Part shown: in pieces, positions 35,329-43,535 of the stretch
Numbering within the stretch: the first letter of the stretch is position 1
How the letters are laid out: each line of letters starts with the position of its first letter
Assembly (NCBI GenBank): GCA_964578605.1
Contig: CAZODO010000019.1
Span: forward strand, 1 to 64,000
Source: JAXMHN01 sp964578605
GTDB lineage: Bacteria; Verrucomicrobiota; Verrucomicrobiia; Limisphaerales; SIBE01
Reading direction: 5' to 3'
DNA length: 64,000 nucleotides
The notes under the pieces: generated by a model
Seen by the model: the letters and a program-made list of their open reading frames with translations, nothing else
What the model was told of the DNA's origin: nothing
Database searches by the model: none
Program-made: the position numbers and the translations under genes

Positions 35329-36665
35329 GAGTTCCTCCTTGCAGCTTCAAGGGATTTCGCCACCGGCTGTGTTCCCGCTTCTGTCATGACCCCGGCCAAC
35401 TCGCCTGGCGAGCGGCCGCCTTGGCGGTCCGAGACACCTTTCCGTGCCGTTGCCACGGTCGACTGGCGTTTGCCGAAGTGAATCAAGTGCATCAGGAATT
35501 GCACCACCAGCCCCACGGAAATCAACGTGCACGAGAGGTAAGGTGTGAGCCACGCAGGATTGCGGACCACCTGGAGGATCGACACGGTGTCCCCGGGCTC
35601 AAACCCGCCCTGATAAAACGTTTCCCCGCCGTAACGCAGCGGGTTGTTCATGTAGATCAGAACCTCGCGGTTCTCCCCCGTCTGCGGGTTCTGCAACTGA
35701 ACGCGACTGGAGAAGTCCTTGGGGATCTCGGTGCCCTTATACCGTTTGTGGGTGAAATCCTTGAGGGTCAGGGAATAGGGCTTGTAATAGCGCACTGGAC
35801 GCAACGCAAGCTGGTAGGTCTTGTTCTCGAACGTGAACTGCTGGGGCATCGACAGGATCGCGCCTGCCTGGCCGCCCAAAGCCTGTCGCAGGTTGCCCGG
35901 ATACTTCGTGAGCCAGTTCGAAACCGTCCACGAACCCAGCGTCCCGCCCGGCGTGACAATCTCAACCAGCGCCGCCGGAACGTTCTCGTCATCCATCCGC
36001 GCCGTCGTCTCCTTCGGAGCGAAAAGGAGACGCTGTCCCACGCCGTGTGTCGCCTCAATCCGCGGCGTGTTGCCGGCGACCGATCGCAACGACGGAGCAG
36101 GCACCGAGTTCACGAAATACTCTTTGACCCGGACCGTGAAGGGCAAGCCCGGTGCGGCCAGGTCGCCCTTGTGCGCGAGCTTCGATTCCGGGATGGACAC
36201 GATCCTGTCCTGCGCGGGGTCGGAAATGTCGATGATCGCCAGTTCGTTCTTGCGGGAGTTCTCGCTGTAGTTCTTGGTTTCGCCTTCCTCAAGCCGCATG
36301 GAGCTCTCCACTTGAAGAGTCTCGGTGAGAAACTGGCCCGCGAACAACAGGATTAAACCCGAGTGAATCAGGAGCAGCCCCACCCTCTTGCGGGTGAACC
36401 GAAAGCGTTGGAGGTGTGCGGCGATCAGATTGACCAGGAGCACCGCCCCGATCAGGTAACCGCCCGGCCAGACCGGAACTTTCAGGCCCGTCCCAGGAAT
36501 CGTCCAGAGCACAAAAAGGCTTCGGAAGTACCTTTCCTGGGTGACGTACAGGCCCAGGTGCACTTGGGCCAGCGTCCCTGCAAAGACCAGCACCAGGGCG
36601 CAGGCCAGGCAGAATACCGTCAGCCGTAACGAAGCGAATACTTGGCGCAGTCGGTTAAAGGGCAT
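35325..36665 (-). CDS. resB: ResB-like cytochrome c biogenesis protein
   Basis: 446 residues from the ATG at 36665; the frame is also open to 36704, deeper inside the upstream gene. Membrane helices are visible near residues 8-30 (LRLTVFCLACALVLVFAGTLAQVHLGLY), about 55-75, about 90-108, and near the C-terminus (LTPYLSCTLISVGLVVQFLMHL). A large soluble region lies between them with the ResB-type strand KDFTHKRYKGTEIPKDFSSRVQLQNP and MNNPLRYGGETFYQGGF. ResB/Ccs1 is the partner of CcsA in System II cytochrome c assembly. Gene order lipoprotein, resB, ccsA with overlapping ends indicates an operon. Confidence 0.88.
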   Translation of the reverse strand: MPFNRLRQVFASLRLTVFCLACALVLVFAGTLAQVHLGLYVTQERYFRSLFVLWTIPGTGLKVPVWPGGYLIGAVLLVNLIAAHLQRFRFTRKRVGLLLIHSGLILLFAGQFLTETLQVESSMRLEEGETKNYSENSRKNELAIIDISDPAQDRIVSIPESKLAHKGDLAAPGLPFTVRVKEYFVNSVPAPSLRSVAGNTPRIEATHGVGQRLLFAPKETTARMDDENVPAALVEIVTPGGTLGSWTVSNWLTKYPGNLRQALGGQAGAILSMPQQFTFENKTYQLALRPVRYYKPYSLTLKDFTHKRYKGTEIPKDFSSRVQLQNPQTGENREVLIYMNNPLRYGGETFYQGGFEPGDTVSILQVVRNPAWLTPYLSCTLISVGLVVQFLMHLIHFGKRQSTVATARKGVSDRQGGRSPGELAGVMTEAGTQPVAKSLEAARRNS

Positions 36666-37851
36666 GGGGATAGCGGGCTGATTCAACGAATTTGACAAAC
36701 GCATCCTTTTGCTGTGCCACGAGTGCGTCGTCGCCGAGCATCTTGTAGAACCACGTTCCTCCAGGGCGTGACGCGATCGCCGCGAGCAGTCGGGCGGAAT
36801 TCCCGGATTCCAGGTCGCGCCCCGCCAGGTCTACGAAGGTCAGTTCGAGGCCGTTCGCTTTCCGAGTCGTGATCAAACTGGCAAGGTCCCCTTCCTCGAC
36901 GGCCTCGAGCCCCACCTGGGAGCGCCAGCGATTGACGTTCCCCAGCAGCCCGCCTGGATCCGGACCCAGCCTGATCACCGAAACGTCTGCTTTGGCGCCG
37001 GTTTCCCCTTCGACAAGAAAGCTGCCAATGCGCATGGAACTGGGCGGTTGTTCCTTCCACGCGGGCGGCACGTCCCAAGCCGGTTTGCCCGCCGCGTTGC
37101 CGTTCCCAGGGTCCGCCGCCGGGTCCGCCGCCTGCAAAGGTCCGGTTTGTGACGCCGAGGCTTGCGGCACGGAAAGTGGCGGATGCCCTTCCGGCAGCGG
37201 CATCGATTCTTCGGGCGCCGACACAGGGCGGGGCGGTCCCGACTCGAACCGAATCGATTTCAAGAACTCCTTAAATGCCGGTTTCTGTTCCGCGACCAAG
37301 GCGTCCGGTCCGGTCATCTTGAAGAACCAGGTTGCCCCCTCAAGCGGGAGGGTGGCAGCCAGGATGCGAACCGGTTGATTGGCCTTTGGCTCCGAACCGG
37401 CAATATCATAGAGACGAACGGGCGTGGTTCCGATCGTGACGTCCTCGGAGATCGATTTGAGCTCGCTTTCAGCGACGGGCGCCAACCCAACCTGGTTCCG
37501 CCAGCGATTGACATTATCCAGTTCGCTCCCGGCGATTCGGCCCAGGGGAACAATCGAAACATCGGCGCGCTGGTCTCCCTTGACCACCGCGAAACTCCCG
37601 GCGCGCATCCCGCCAGTCGGCTGCTCTTCCCAGCCGGGCGGAGGGGTCCATCCGATCTGGGCAGGGGCGGCTGGCTGCGCCGTGGTGGGGGCGGTAACCG
37701 TGGCGAGGGCGTTGGTGTCCTTTGGGACGGTGAGGGTGCCGATCTCTTCCTGCCGGCAACCGGTTAGGGCGAGCAAAGTGGCGGCCATAGCGAGGCACGT
37801 CCGGCTGGGACCGAAGCGTCTCCTAGCTGAAACTTGGTGCATCGGAAACAA
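36655..37851 (-). CDS. Lipoprotein with two copies of an unnamed 135-residue domain
   Basis: 398 residues. Signal peptide with lipobox LTGC (Cys32). The rest holds two copies of one domain, at about 68-202 and 259-393, sharing W-x-PP-x-W-x-EQPP/T...MR-x-GSF, NVNRWR-x-QVGL, and a C-terminal GATWFFKM-x-G-x-DALVA-x-QK-x-AF-like stretch. The copies are joined by a Pro-rich linker. I do not recognise a named family. It is the first gene of the resB-ccsA operon and overlaps resB by 11 bp, so a role in envelope electron transport or haem handling is a context-based guess. No CXXCH haem site is present. Confidence 0.75.
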   Translation of the reverse strand: MFPMHQVSARRRFGPSRTCLAMAATLLALTGCRQEEIGTLTVPKDTNALATVTAPTTAQPAAPAQIGWTPPPGWEEQPTGGMRAGSFAVVKGDQRADVSIVPLGRIAGSELDNVNRWRNQVGLAPVAESELKSISEDVTIGTTPVRLYDIAGSEPKANQPVRILAATLPLEGATWFFKMTGPDALVAEQKPAFKEFLKSIRFESGPPRPVSAPEESMPLPEGHPPLSVPQASASQTGPLQAADPAADPGNGNAAGKPAWDVPPAWKEQPPSSMRIGSFLVEGETGAKADVSVIRLGPDPGGLLGNVNRWRSQVGLEAVEEGDLASLITTRKANGLELTFVDLAGRDLESGNSARLLAAIASRPGGTWFYKMLGDDALVAQQKDAFVKFVESARYPHAL

Positions 37852-38080
37852 TTACAGTTTAACCCGGGAATGCGCAAGTGGCTTCCCTGATACAGTTTAC
37901 TGCAGAAACGGGCTTGCAGAGGGCTAACCGTTGGGCAAGTGGGGGGTCGAGGGGGTTTTCAGTTGAACTGGGAGAGCCATATCAAATCCTGGGGCAAGCG
38001 AAAAGACGAGAAAAGACGCTGCTAGCGCTTACGCCGACAGCACCTGATCATGGAGTTCAACAAAGAATAAATAAAGATTA

Positions 38081-38135
38081 AACTATCGTTTCACTAAATC
38101 ATCATAGTAAAATAATAGTGAAACCATAGTGGAAT
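38081..38135. repeat. 11-bp repeat array C with inverted halves
   Basis: Five units of 11 bp: AACTATCGTTT, CACTAAATCAT, CATAGTAAAAT, AATAGTGAAAC and CATAGTGGAAT. The left end is inverted relative to the right: arms ACTATCGTTTCACTA (38082-38096) and TAGTGAAACCATAGT (38116-38130) pair over 15 bp with one mismatch. The region is far more AT-rich than its surroundings. It lies between the start of the lipoprotein gene and the end of rho; the 455-bp stretch here has no gene. Confidence 0.78.
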
Positions 38136-38261
38136 CACACTTCATATTCCAGACCGCACCGCGTGTTCGTCCTTCGCGCTGAGGATTGGGTTCGCTTGGC
38201 GGACGAAAGAACGCGGGACCCCGCTGCTGGGACGACTCTTCGATGAAATGATTCTTCTGAA

Positions 38262-38285
38262 TGGCGCGCCGACCTCGGCGCGCCA
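38262..38285 (-). terminator. Strong GC hairpin just after rho
   Basis: Perfect 11-bp arms TGGCGCGCCGA and TCGGCGCGCCA are separated by two bases, 22 bp past the rho stop on the minus strand. No clean T-run follows, so it may stop transcription weakly or protect the mRNA 3' end. It could equally be a protein-binding palindrome. Confidence 0.4.
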
Positions 38286-38306
38286 CCCCAAACCATCGGG
38301 CCTGAT

Positions 38307-40073
38307 CTAGCCCATCCCCATCGATAGCAGGAACTCGATGTTGGTAGGCGTCTTCTTGAGCTTGTTCAGCATCAGCTCCATTGCCTCCACCGGCGGGACA
38401 CCGGTCAAGGCGCGGCGCAAGATAACGACGCGATTGTATTCGTCGGGATGGTAAAGCAGTTCCTCTTTGCGCGTCCCGGAGAGTTCGATATTGATGGAAG
38501 GGAAGATGCGGCGATCGACCAGGTGCCGATCGAGGTGGACTTCCATATTTCCTGTGCCCTTGAACTCTTCAAAGATCACTTCGTCCATGCGGGACCCGGT
38601 ATCGACCAGAGCGGTCGCGATGATCGTCAGCGAGCCTCCTTCTTCGATGTTGCGGGCGGCGCCGAAGAACCGCTTGGGCTTGTGCAACGCGTTCGCATCG
38701 ACACCGCCGGAGAGGATCTTGCCCGAGTGCGGCTGGACGGTGTTGTAGGCGCGGGCCAGGCGGGTGATGGAATCCAGGAGAATGACGACGTCTTTCTTGT
38801 GCTCGACCATGCGCTTGGCCTTTTCGATGACCATCTCGGCCACTTGCACATGCCGTTCGGGGGGTTCATCGAACGTGGAACTGATGACCTCAGCCCCGCG
38901 GCAGGTTCGTTCCATGTCGGTGACTTCCTCAGGCCGTTCGTCGATCAGGAGGATGAAAAGGTAGCTTTCCGGGTTGTTCTTCAGAAGGGCGTTGGCCAGC
39001 TTCTGCATCAACACGGTCTTGCCGGTCCGGGGAGGCGCGACGATTAATCCGCGGGTGCCTTTGCCGATCGGGCAGACCAAGTCCAGAACGCGCGTCGACA
39101 GCTCGTCCGCGGAAGTCTCCAGGAGGAACCGCCTGTTGGGGAACAGCGGCGTCAGGTTGTCGAAATGCGTCTTGTCCTTGGCCTTGTCAGGATCTTCCTT
39201 CCCGACCGCTTCGACTTTGAGGAGGGCGAAGAAGCGCTCCTTCTCTTTTGGCGGCCGGATCTGGCCAGCCACCAGGTCGCCGGTCTGCAAGTCAAACCGC
39301 CGGATTTGCGATGGCGAAACGTAGATATCTTCGGGACACGGCAGGTAATTGAAGCTCTGGGAGCGGAGGAAACCGAAACCCTCCGGGAGGATTTCCAGCA
39401 CGCCTTCGGAGAAGAGAATTCCGCTGCGTTCCGCGTTCTTTTGAAGGATCTGGAAGATCACTTCATGCTTCTTCATCGTGCCGAAGTTCTCGATGCCCAT
39501 GTCCTTGGCCATGCTGTTGAGATCGGCCATGGACAGCGCCTGGAGCTGCGCGATGTTGATCGCGTTGGCGGCGGCTTCCTTGTCCAGCGGTGGAAGGTCG
39601 GGTTCGTCGTGGGAGGGTCTATCCTTGGCTTTGCCGCGGTTCTTGTCGCGGTCCCGCTCTCTGAAAGCATCGCGGTCCCGGGAGCCGTCCCTTTCGCGTT
39701 CGCGCTGCTCGCGCGGGCGGGGCGGTTCGACGGCTTGGGCGGGTTGGCTCGGGCTGGGCTTCTCGGGTTCGGCGGGTTTCGGAGGTTCCGGAATGGCCGG
39801 TGCGCTTTGCTCGGGCGCTTCTTTCAAGGCGGCGACGGGCTCCGGGGCTGGAGCCTCCGCAGGGCCGGGAGGGGGCGTTGGCGCGGCTTCTACTTGAGCG
39901 GGGGCGGAATCGCCCGGCGCACCGTCCGTGGCCGGGATGAGCTCTTGCTGGCGCGCGATGGTTTCGGTGGACGATTCCGCAGGGACCTCGGGAGATGGAG
40001 CTTGTTCGACTTTTGCTTTGGCCCTCGAAGACGCTCTTGGTTTCGAAGGCTTCTTGGTTGTTACTCTAGCCAT
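38307..40073 (-). CDS. rho: Transcription termination factor Rho with long N-terminal extension
   Basis: 588 residues against about 420 in E. coli. Residues 1-170 are an extra low-complexity region: Lys/Arg-rich, then Pro/Ala/Glu-rich, then an Arg/Asp-rich stretch (about 120-152). The normal protein follows: Rho N-terminal helical part (about 172-215), RNA-binding cold-shock domain (GFGFLRSQSFNYLPCPEDIYVSPS-type, about 222-290) and the ATPase core with Walker A APPRTGKT (346-353), the LIDERPEEVTDM strand and the SGGVDANAL Q-loop. Rho is a hexameric RNA helicase that ends transcription. In the 5' leader, a hairpin (GCCGCCC/GGGCGGC, 40088-40107) lies 15 bases before the start codon. It may be the last gene of the purM-purD run. 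Confidence 0.94.
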   Translation of the reverse strand: MARVTTKKPSKPRASSRAKAKVEQAPSPEVPAESSTETIARQQELIPATDGAPGDSAPAQVEAAPTPPPGPAEAPAPEPVAALKEAPEQSAPAIPEPPKPAEPEKPSPSQPAQAVEPPRPREQRERERDGSRDRDAFRERDRDKNRGKAKDRPSHDEPDLPPLDKEAAANAINIAQLQALSMADLNSMAKDMGIENFGTMKKHEVIFQILQKNAERSGILFSEGVLEILPEGFGFLRSQSFNYLPCPEDIYVSPSQIRRFDLQTGDLVAGQIRPPKEKERFFALLKVEAVGKEDPDKAKDKTHFDNLTPLFPNRRFLLETSADELSTRVLDLVCPIGKGTRGLIVAPPRTGKTVLMQKLANALLKNNPESYLFILLIDERPEEVTDMERTCRGAEVISSTFDEPPERHVQVAEMVIEKAKRMVEHKKDVVILLDSITRLARAYNTVQPHSGKILSGGVDANALHKPKRFFGAARNIEEGGSLTIIATALVDTGSRMDEVIFEEFKGTGNMEVHLDRHLVDRRIFPSINIELSGTRKEELLYHPDEYNRVVILRRALTGVPPVEAMELMLNKLKKTPTNIEFLLSMGMG

Positions 40074-40224
40074 ACTCGATAAAATTCGCCGCCCAAGCTG
40101 GGGCGGCTGTAAATTCAGGCACGCCCTAGCTAGGCTTGTACGACCCCGTTGGGATTATTCAACCGGCGCACTCGTGGTCTGTTGGACCGGGATTCTGTCT
40201 GAGGGTCGGCCGCCAGTCGTAAAA

Positions 40225-42396
40225 CTAATACGGTAAGGGAAATCGTGCGGTTAACTCGTGGACACGGTCGCGCACCTTGCTTGCGGCGTCAAGGTTTTTA
40301 ATATCCAGCAGGACCTCGCTGATCATATCGGCGATGGCCGCCATCTCGGACTCGCGCATGCCTCGCGTGGTGACGGCGGGAGTGCCAAGCCGGATGCCGC
40401 TGGCCTGGAATGGGGAGCGCGTCTCGAAAGGAATCGTATTCTTGTTGACGGTCACGCCCGCCAGGTCGAGTGCGCCCTGGCACTCCTTCCCGGTGAGGCC
40501 CTTTTCCCCAACGTCCACAAGCATGAGGTGATTGTCCGTGCCGCCGCTGACCAGGCGGAACCCGTTGCGTTTCAGTCCGGCGGCAAGCGCCTTCGCATTG
40601 CGGACGATCTGCCTTTGGTACTCGTGAAAGCCCGGTTGCAGGGCCTCATGGAAGCAGACCGCCTTGGCCGCAATCACGTGCATGAGGGGGCCGCCCTGCG
40701 TCGCTGGAAAGACCTGGGAATCGATCTCTTTCGCGAACTTCCCTTTGCACATGATCAGCCCGCCCCGCGGACCACGCAGAGTCTTGTGGGTCGTGGTGGT
40801 GACGAAATCGGCATGCTCAATAGGGCTGGGATGTTCGCCGGCCACGACCAACCCGGCAATGTGCGCGATGTCCGCCAGCAGCAGCGCCTCAACCTCGCGG
40901 GCGATCTGGCCCATCCGGGCGAAATCGATAATCCTCGGGTAAGCGCTGGCTCCCACGGTGATCATCTTCGGCCGATGCGTTCGGGCCAATTCGGCAAGCT
41001 GATCGTAATCGATCTGTTCGTCCTCCTTGCGCACGCCGTAATGGACGACCTCGAAGAACTTGCCGGAGAAGTTCGCTTTGTGCCCGTGCGTCAAATGCCC
41101 GCCATGGGTCAAATCCATGGTCAAAAGCTTGTCGCCGGGTTTCAGGAGCGCGAAATAGACGGCCATATTGGCGCCACTGCCCGAATGGGGCTGCACGTTG
41201 GCATGTTCGGCGCCGAAGAGTTGTTTCGCGCGATCGATGGCCAGTTGCTCGGCCGTATCGACATGCTCGCACCCGCCATAGTACCGCCTTCCGGGATAGC
41301 CTTCCGCGTATTTGTTGGTGAGCACGGAGCCCTGGGCCTCCATCACCGCCGGGCTGGTAAAGTTCTCGCTCGCGATCAGCTCGATATTCTCCTCCTGCCG
41401 CTGTTTTTCGAGGCAAATGACCGTCGCAATATCGGGGTCCACCTGCCGCAAGCGCCGTGCGGCTGCGGGTTCACCTGGTTCCAGCTTCGCGATCCGGCGC
41501 TCATGCCGCCCTCCCTGGAACTGCGCATCCAGAAACAGGTCCAGCATTCGTTTCGCCTGGTCGGCGGGCGTCAGCTTCTGGCCGAAGCAGATTACGTTCG
41601 CATTGTTATGCTGGCGGGCGAGAAGCGCGGATTCGTCGCTGGCGACGAGCGCGGCGCGGATTCCCGGGACTTTGTTGGCGGCGATGCTCATGCCGATGCC
41701 GGTGCTGCAGACGAGCAAACCAAGCTGGCTCCGGCCCGACGCCACCTCGTCCGCGACGGCCCTGGCGTAGTCAGGGTAGTCGGTTGATTCCGAGTTGGCG
41801 GTCCCCAGATCGGTCACGCGCAGGCCTCGCTTGGCCAGGTGGTCTTTGAGAGCTTCTTTCAGCTCAAAGCCGGCATGATCGGCGCCAACGGCAACGTGGT
41901 GAAGGGCGGGGGACTCGCCAGTGGAGGCAGGGCTTTGGGAGGTTTGTTCGATAAAATTCAGCATAGAGGCGATGCCTTGTTCGATCTGGTCGCGACAATT
42001 CAAATAGACTTCGTAGGACCCTCCAATGGGATCGGAAATGTCCTTTTCGAAAACATCGAGAGTCTCATCAAATTCCCGCAGAAGAAAAGTCTTTTCCGCC
42101 GCTTGGGGGAAGAGCAGCGTCACGGCGTCCACATGCCCGTGCGTCATGCCAAAGATATAATCCGCCTCGCGAACCAGGTCGGCCGAGAGCATCCGGCTGC
42201 GCTGTTTGCTGATGTCGATCCCGAGCTCCTTGAGGGCACGCACCGCGTGCGGGCTGGGCGGTTGGCCGTCCATGGCTCCGACGCCGGCGGAAATCACCCG
42301 GTATTGGCTGGTCCCCTTGACCGTATGGCGGAAGAGCCCCTCAGCCATGGGGCTGCGGCACACATTTCCTGTGCAGACGAAGAGGATGGTCTTCAT
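40225..42396 (-). CDS. Three-enzyme fusion: LMW protein-tyrosine phosphatase, RpiB and serine hydroxymethyltransferase
   Basis: 723 residues from the ATG at 42396 (the frame is open 7 codons further). No stop interrupts it. Counting from the upstream codon at 42417: residues 8-157 are a low-molecular-weight phosphatase with P-loop CTGNVCRS (15-22) and acid loop DISDPIGGS; 174-300 are ribose-5-phosphate isomerase B (VGADHAGFELK; catalytic-type Cys237 in VCSTGIGMSIAANK); 315-730 are serine hydroxymethyltransferase (EENIELIASENFTS, YAEGYPGRRYYGGCE, PLP Lys545 in TTTHKTLRGPRGG). All active-site motifs look intact. GlyA makes glycine and methylene-tetrahydrofolate, and RpiB makes ribose-5-phosphate; both feed purine synthesis, and purD and purM lie upstream on the same strand. 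The phosphatase part may act on protein phosphotyrosine or phosphoarginine. I know of pairwise RpiB fusions but not this triple one. Confidence 0.92.
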   Translation of the reverse strand: MKTILFVCTGNVCRSPMAEGLFRHTVKGTSQYRVISAGVGAMDGQPPSPHAVRALKELGIDISKQRSRMLSADLVREADYIFGMTHGHVDAVTLLFPQAAEKTFLLREFDETLDVFEKDISDPIGGSYEVYLNCRDQIEQGIASMLNFIEQTSQSPASTGESPALHHVAVGADHAGFELKEALKDHLAKRGLRVTDLGTANSESTDYPDYARAVADEVASGRSQLGLLVCSTGIGMSIAANKVPGIRAALVASDESALLARQHNNANVICFGQKLTPADQAKRMLDLFLDAQFQGGRHERRIAKLEPGEPAAARRLRQVDPDIATVICLEKQRQEENIELIASENFTSPAVMEAQGSVLTNKYAEGYPGRRYYGGCEHVDTAEQLAIDRAKQLFGAEHANVQPHSGSGANMAVYFALLKPGDKLLTMDLTHGGHLTHGHKANFSGKFFEVVHYGVRKEDEQIDYDQLAELARTHRPKMITVGASAYPRIIDFARMGQIAREVEALLLADIAHIAGLVVAGEHPSPIEHADFVTTTTHKTLRGPRGGLIMCKGKFAKEIDSQVFPATQGGPLMHVIAAKAVCFHEALQPGFHEYQRQIVRNAKALAAGLKRNGFRLVSGGTDNHLMLVDVGEKGLTGKECQGALDLAGVTVNKNTIPFETRSPFQASGIRLGTPAVTTRGMRESEMAAIADMISEVLLDIKNLDAASKVRDRVHELTARFPLPY

Positions 42397-42456
42397 GCTT
42401 CGAACACCGCCGTACACTTTGGTTTCACTCAGGAAATCGTCAACCGCGAAATGGAT

Positions 42457-43527
42457 CTACTGTCGCTTGGCCGCCAATGCCAGACCTTTCAGGAGATCCA
42501 AGGCTCGGGAGAGGGCCGGATCATTCACCACCGGTTCGGTGGGTTCAGGCGGCCTGACCGAGGCTGGCTCCACCTCGAGGTCAATGCCTTCGCGCTGCAT
42601 CCGGACCAGGTCCGCTTCGTTTCGGCGCCGGGAGCGGTTCATGAGCGATGACAGGTCGTTGGTGCCGGCTCTGGCGGACTGGGCGAAGGGCTTGGCCAAC
42701 ACGGCATAAGGATCGTCGAAATAGGCCTTTTCGTCCTCCGGCTTCACCGCGATCCGGATGTCCGGTTGCAGCCCGGCCCCCTCCAGTTTGCGGTCACGCC
42801 CAGCCGTGACGACGCCGCTGGCGACCCGCAGGGTGGCGCCGTTGCTTAGCGGATGCTCCTGGAAGGTGTAGGCTCGCCCGGCGCTGGGGCTCCCGATGAT
42901 CAAGGCGCCCACCGTCTCTCGGAGCGCTTCCGCGAGCGCTTCGGCAGCTCCGACCGTCTCCCGGTTGATCAAAAGCACCAACGGCAAGTCCGCGGCCATT
43001 GGCTTTCCACTCGACCGCGCTGTTGAGCTGCCCCAATTCAACAAGGGTTGCTCTCCAGGCACAAAAAGGTCTGCGGCTGCGGCCGCCGCCGCGTAGTCCG
43101 TCCCGGCCGCGAAGCGCAGGTCAAGGACGACCCCTTTCAATGGGTTGGTCGAAGCGAGTTGAGTGTACCCGCTGCGGATTTGGTCCGCCAGCCCCGCGGC
43201 GACTTTCGACACCTGGACATGAGCGAAATGCTTGTCAAACGCCGTTGACTTGGCCAGGAGCGCCACGGTGCCAGCCTCGGGGGCGGCTGCCGAGTTGGTG
43301 ACCAGGATAGCCTTGTCCGCCAGTTGCGAGAGCAGCCCGGAAACCGCGGCGCCGTTCAACTCCGATTCGGAAGTCCCGACCAGGTTGGAGCGCAGGACCC
43401 CGTAAACCTCGGCAAACGGTGGCCAGCCCGACCCCGGCGCGTCCGCAGCGCGGACAGTTGCGACAAGGCCCACCAGGGCAAGCCCGAGTCCCACCGCTGC
43501 GGGCCATGCGTTTCGAAACGTTTTCAT
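42457..43527 (-). CDS. Exported S41 peptidase-like protein lacking the catalytic serine
   Basis: 356 residues from the ATG at 43527, giving a signal peptide (AWPAAVGLGLALVGLVATVRAADA); the frame is open further upstream without support. The fold resembles the C-terminal processing protease core: KGVVLDLRFAAGTDYAAAAAAADLF, LPLVLLINRETVGAAEALAEALRE and ALIIGSPSAGRAYTFQEHPLSNGATLRVASG. In active S41 enzymes the ASASE-type motif supplies the Ser; here that place reads TVGAAE (Gly193), and the Lys position of the GxxTxGK motif is lost as well. No PDZ domain is seen. It is therefore probably a non-catalytic binding protein. It lies 8 bp after purD and 60 bp before the three-enzyme fusion. Confidence 0.75.
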   Translation of the reverse strand: MKTFRNAWPAAVGLGLALVGLVATVRAADAPGSGWPPFAEVYGVLRSNLVGTSESELNGAAVSGLLSQLADKAILVTNSAAAPEAGTVALLAKSTAFDKHFAHVQVSKVAAGLADQIRSGYTQLASTNPLKGVVLDLRFAAGTDYAAAAAAADLFVPGEQPLLNWGSSTARSSGKPMAADLPLVLLINRETVGAAEALAEALRETVGALIIGSPSAGRAYTFQEHPLSNGATLRVASGVVTAGRDRKLEGAGLQPDIRIAVKPEDEKAYFDDPYAVLAKPFAQSARAGTNDLSSLMNRSRRRNEADLVRMQREGIDLEVEPASVRPPEPTEPVVNDPALSRALDLLKGLALAAKRQ

Positions 43528-43535
43528 AAGACACC

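Noticed and set aside
38262..38285. Classical intrinsic terminator
   Set aside because: The hairpin is strong but no T-run follows on the minus strand, so it is listed with low confidence only.
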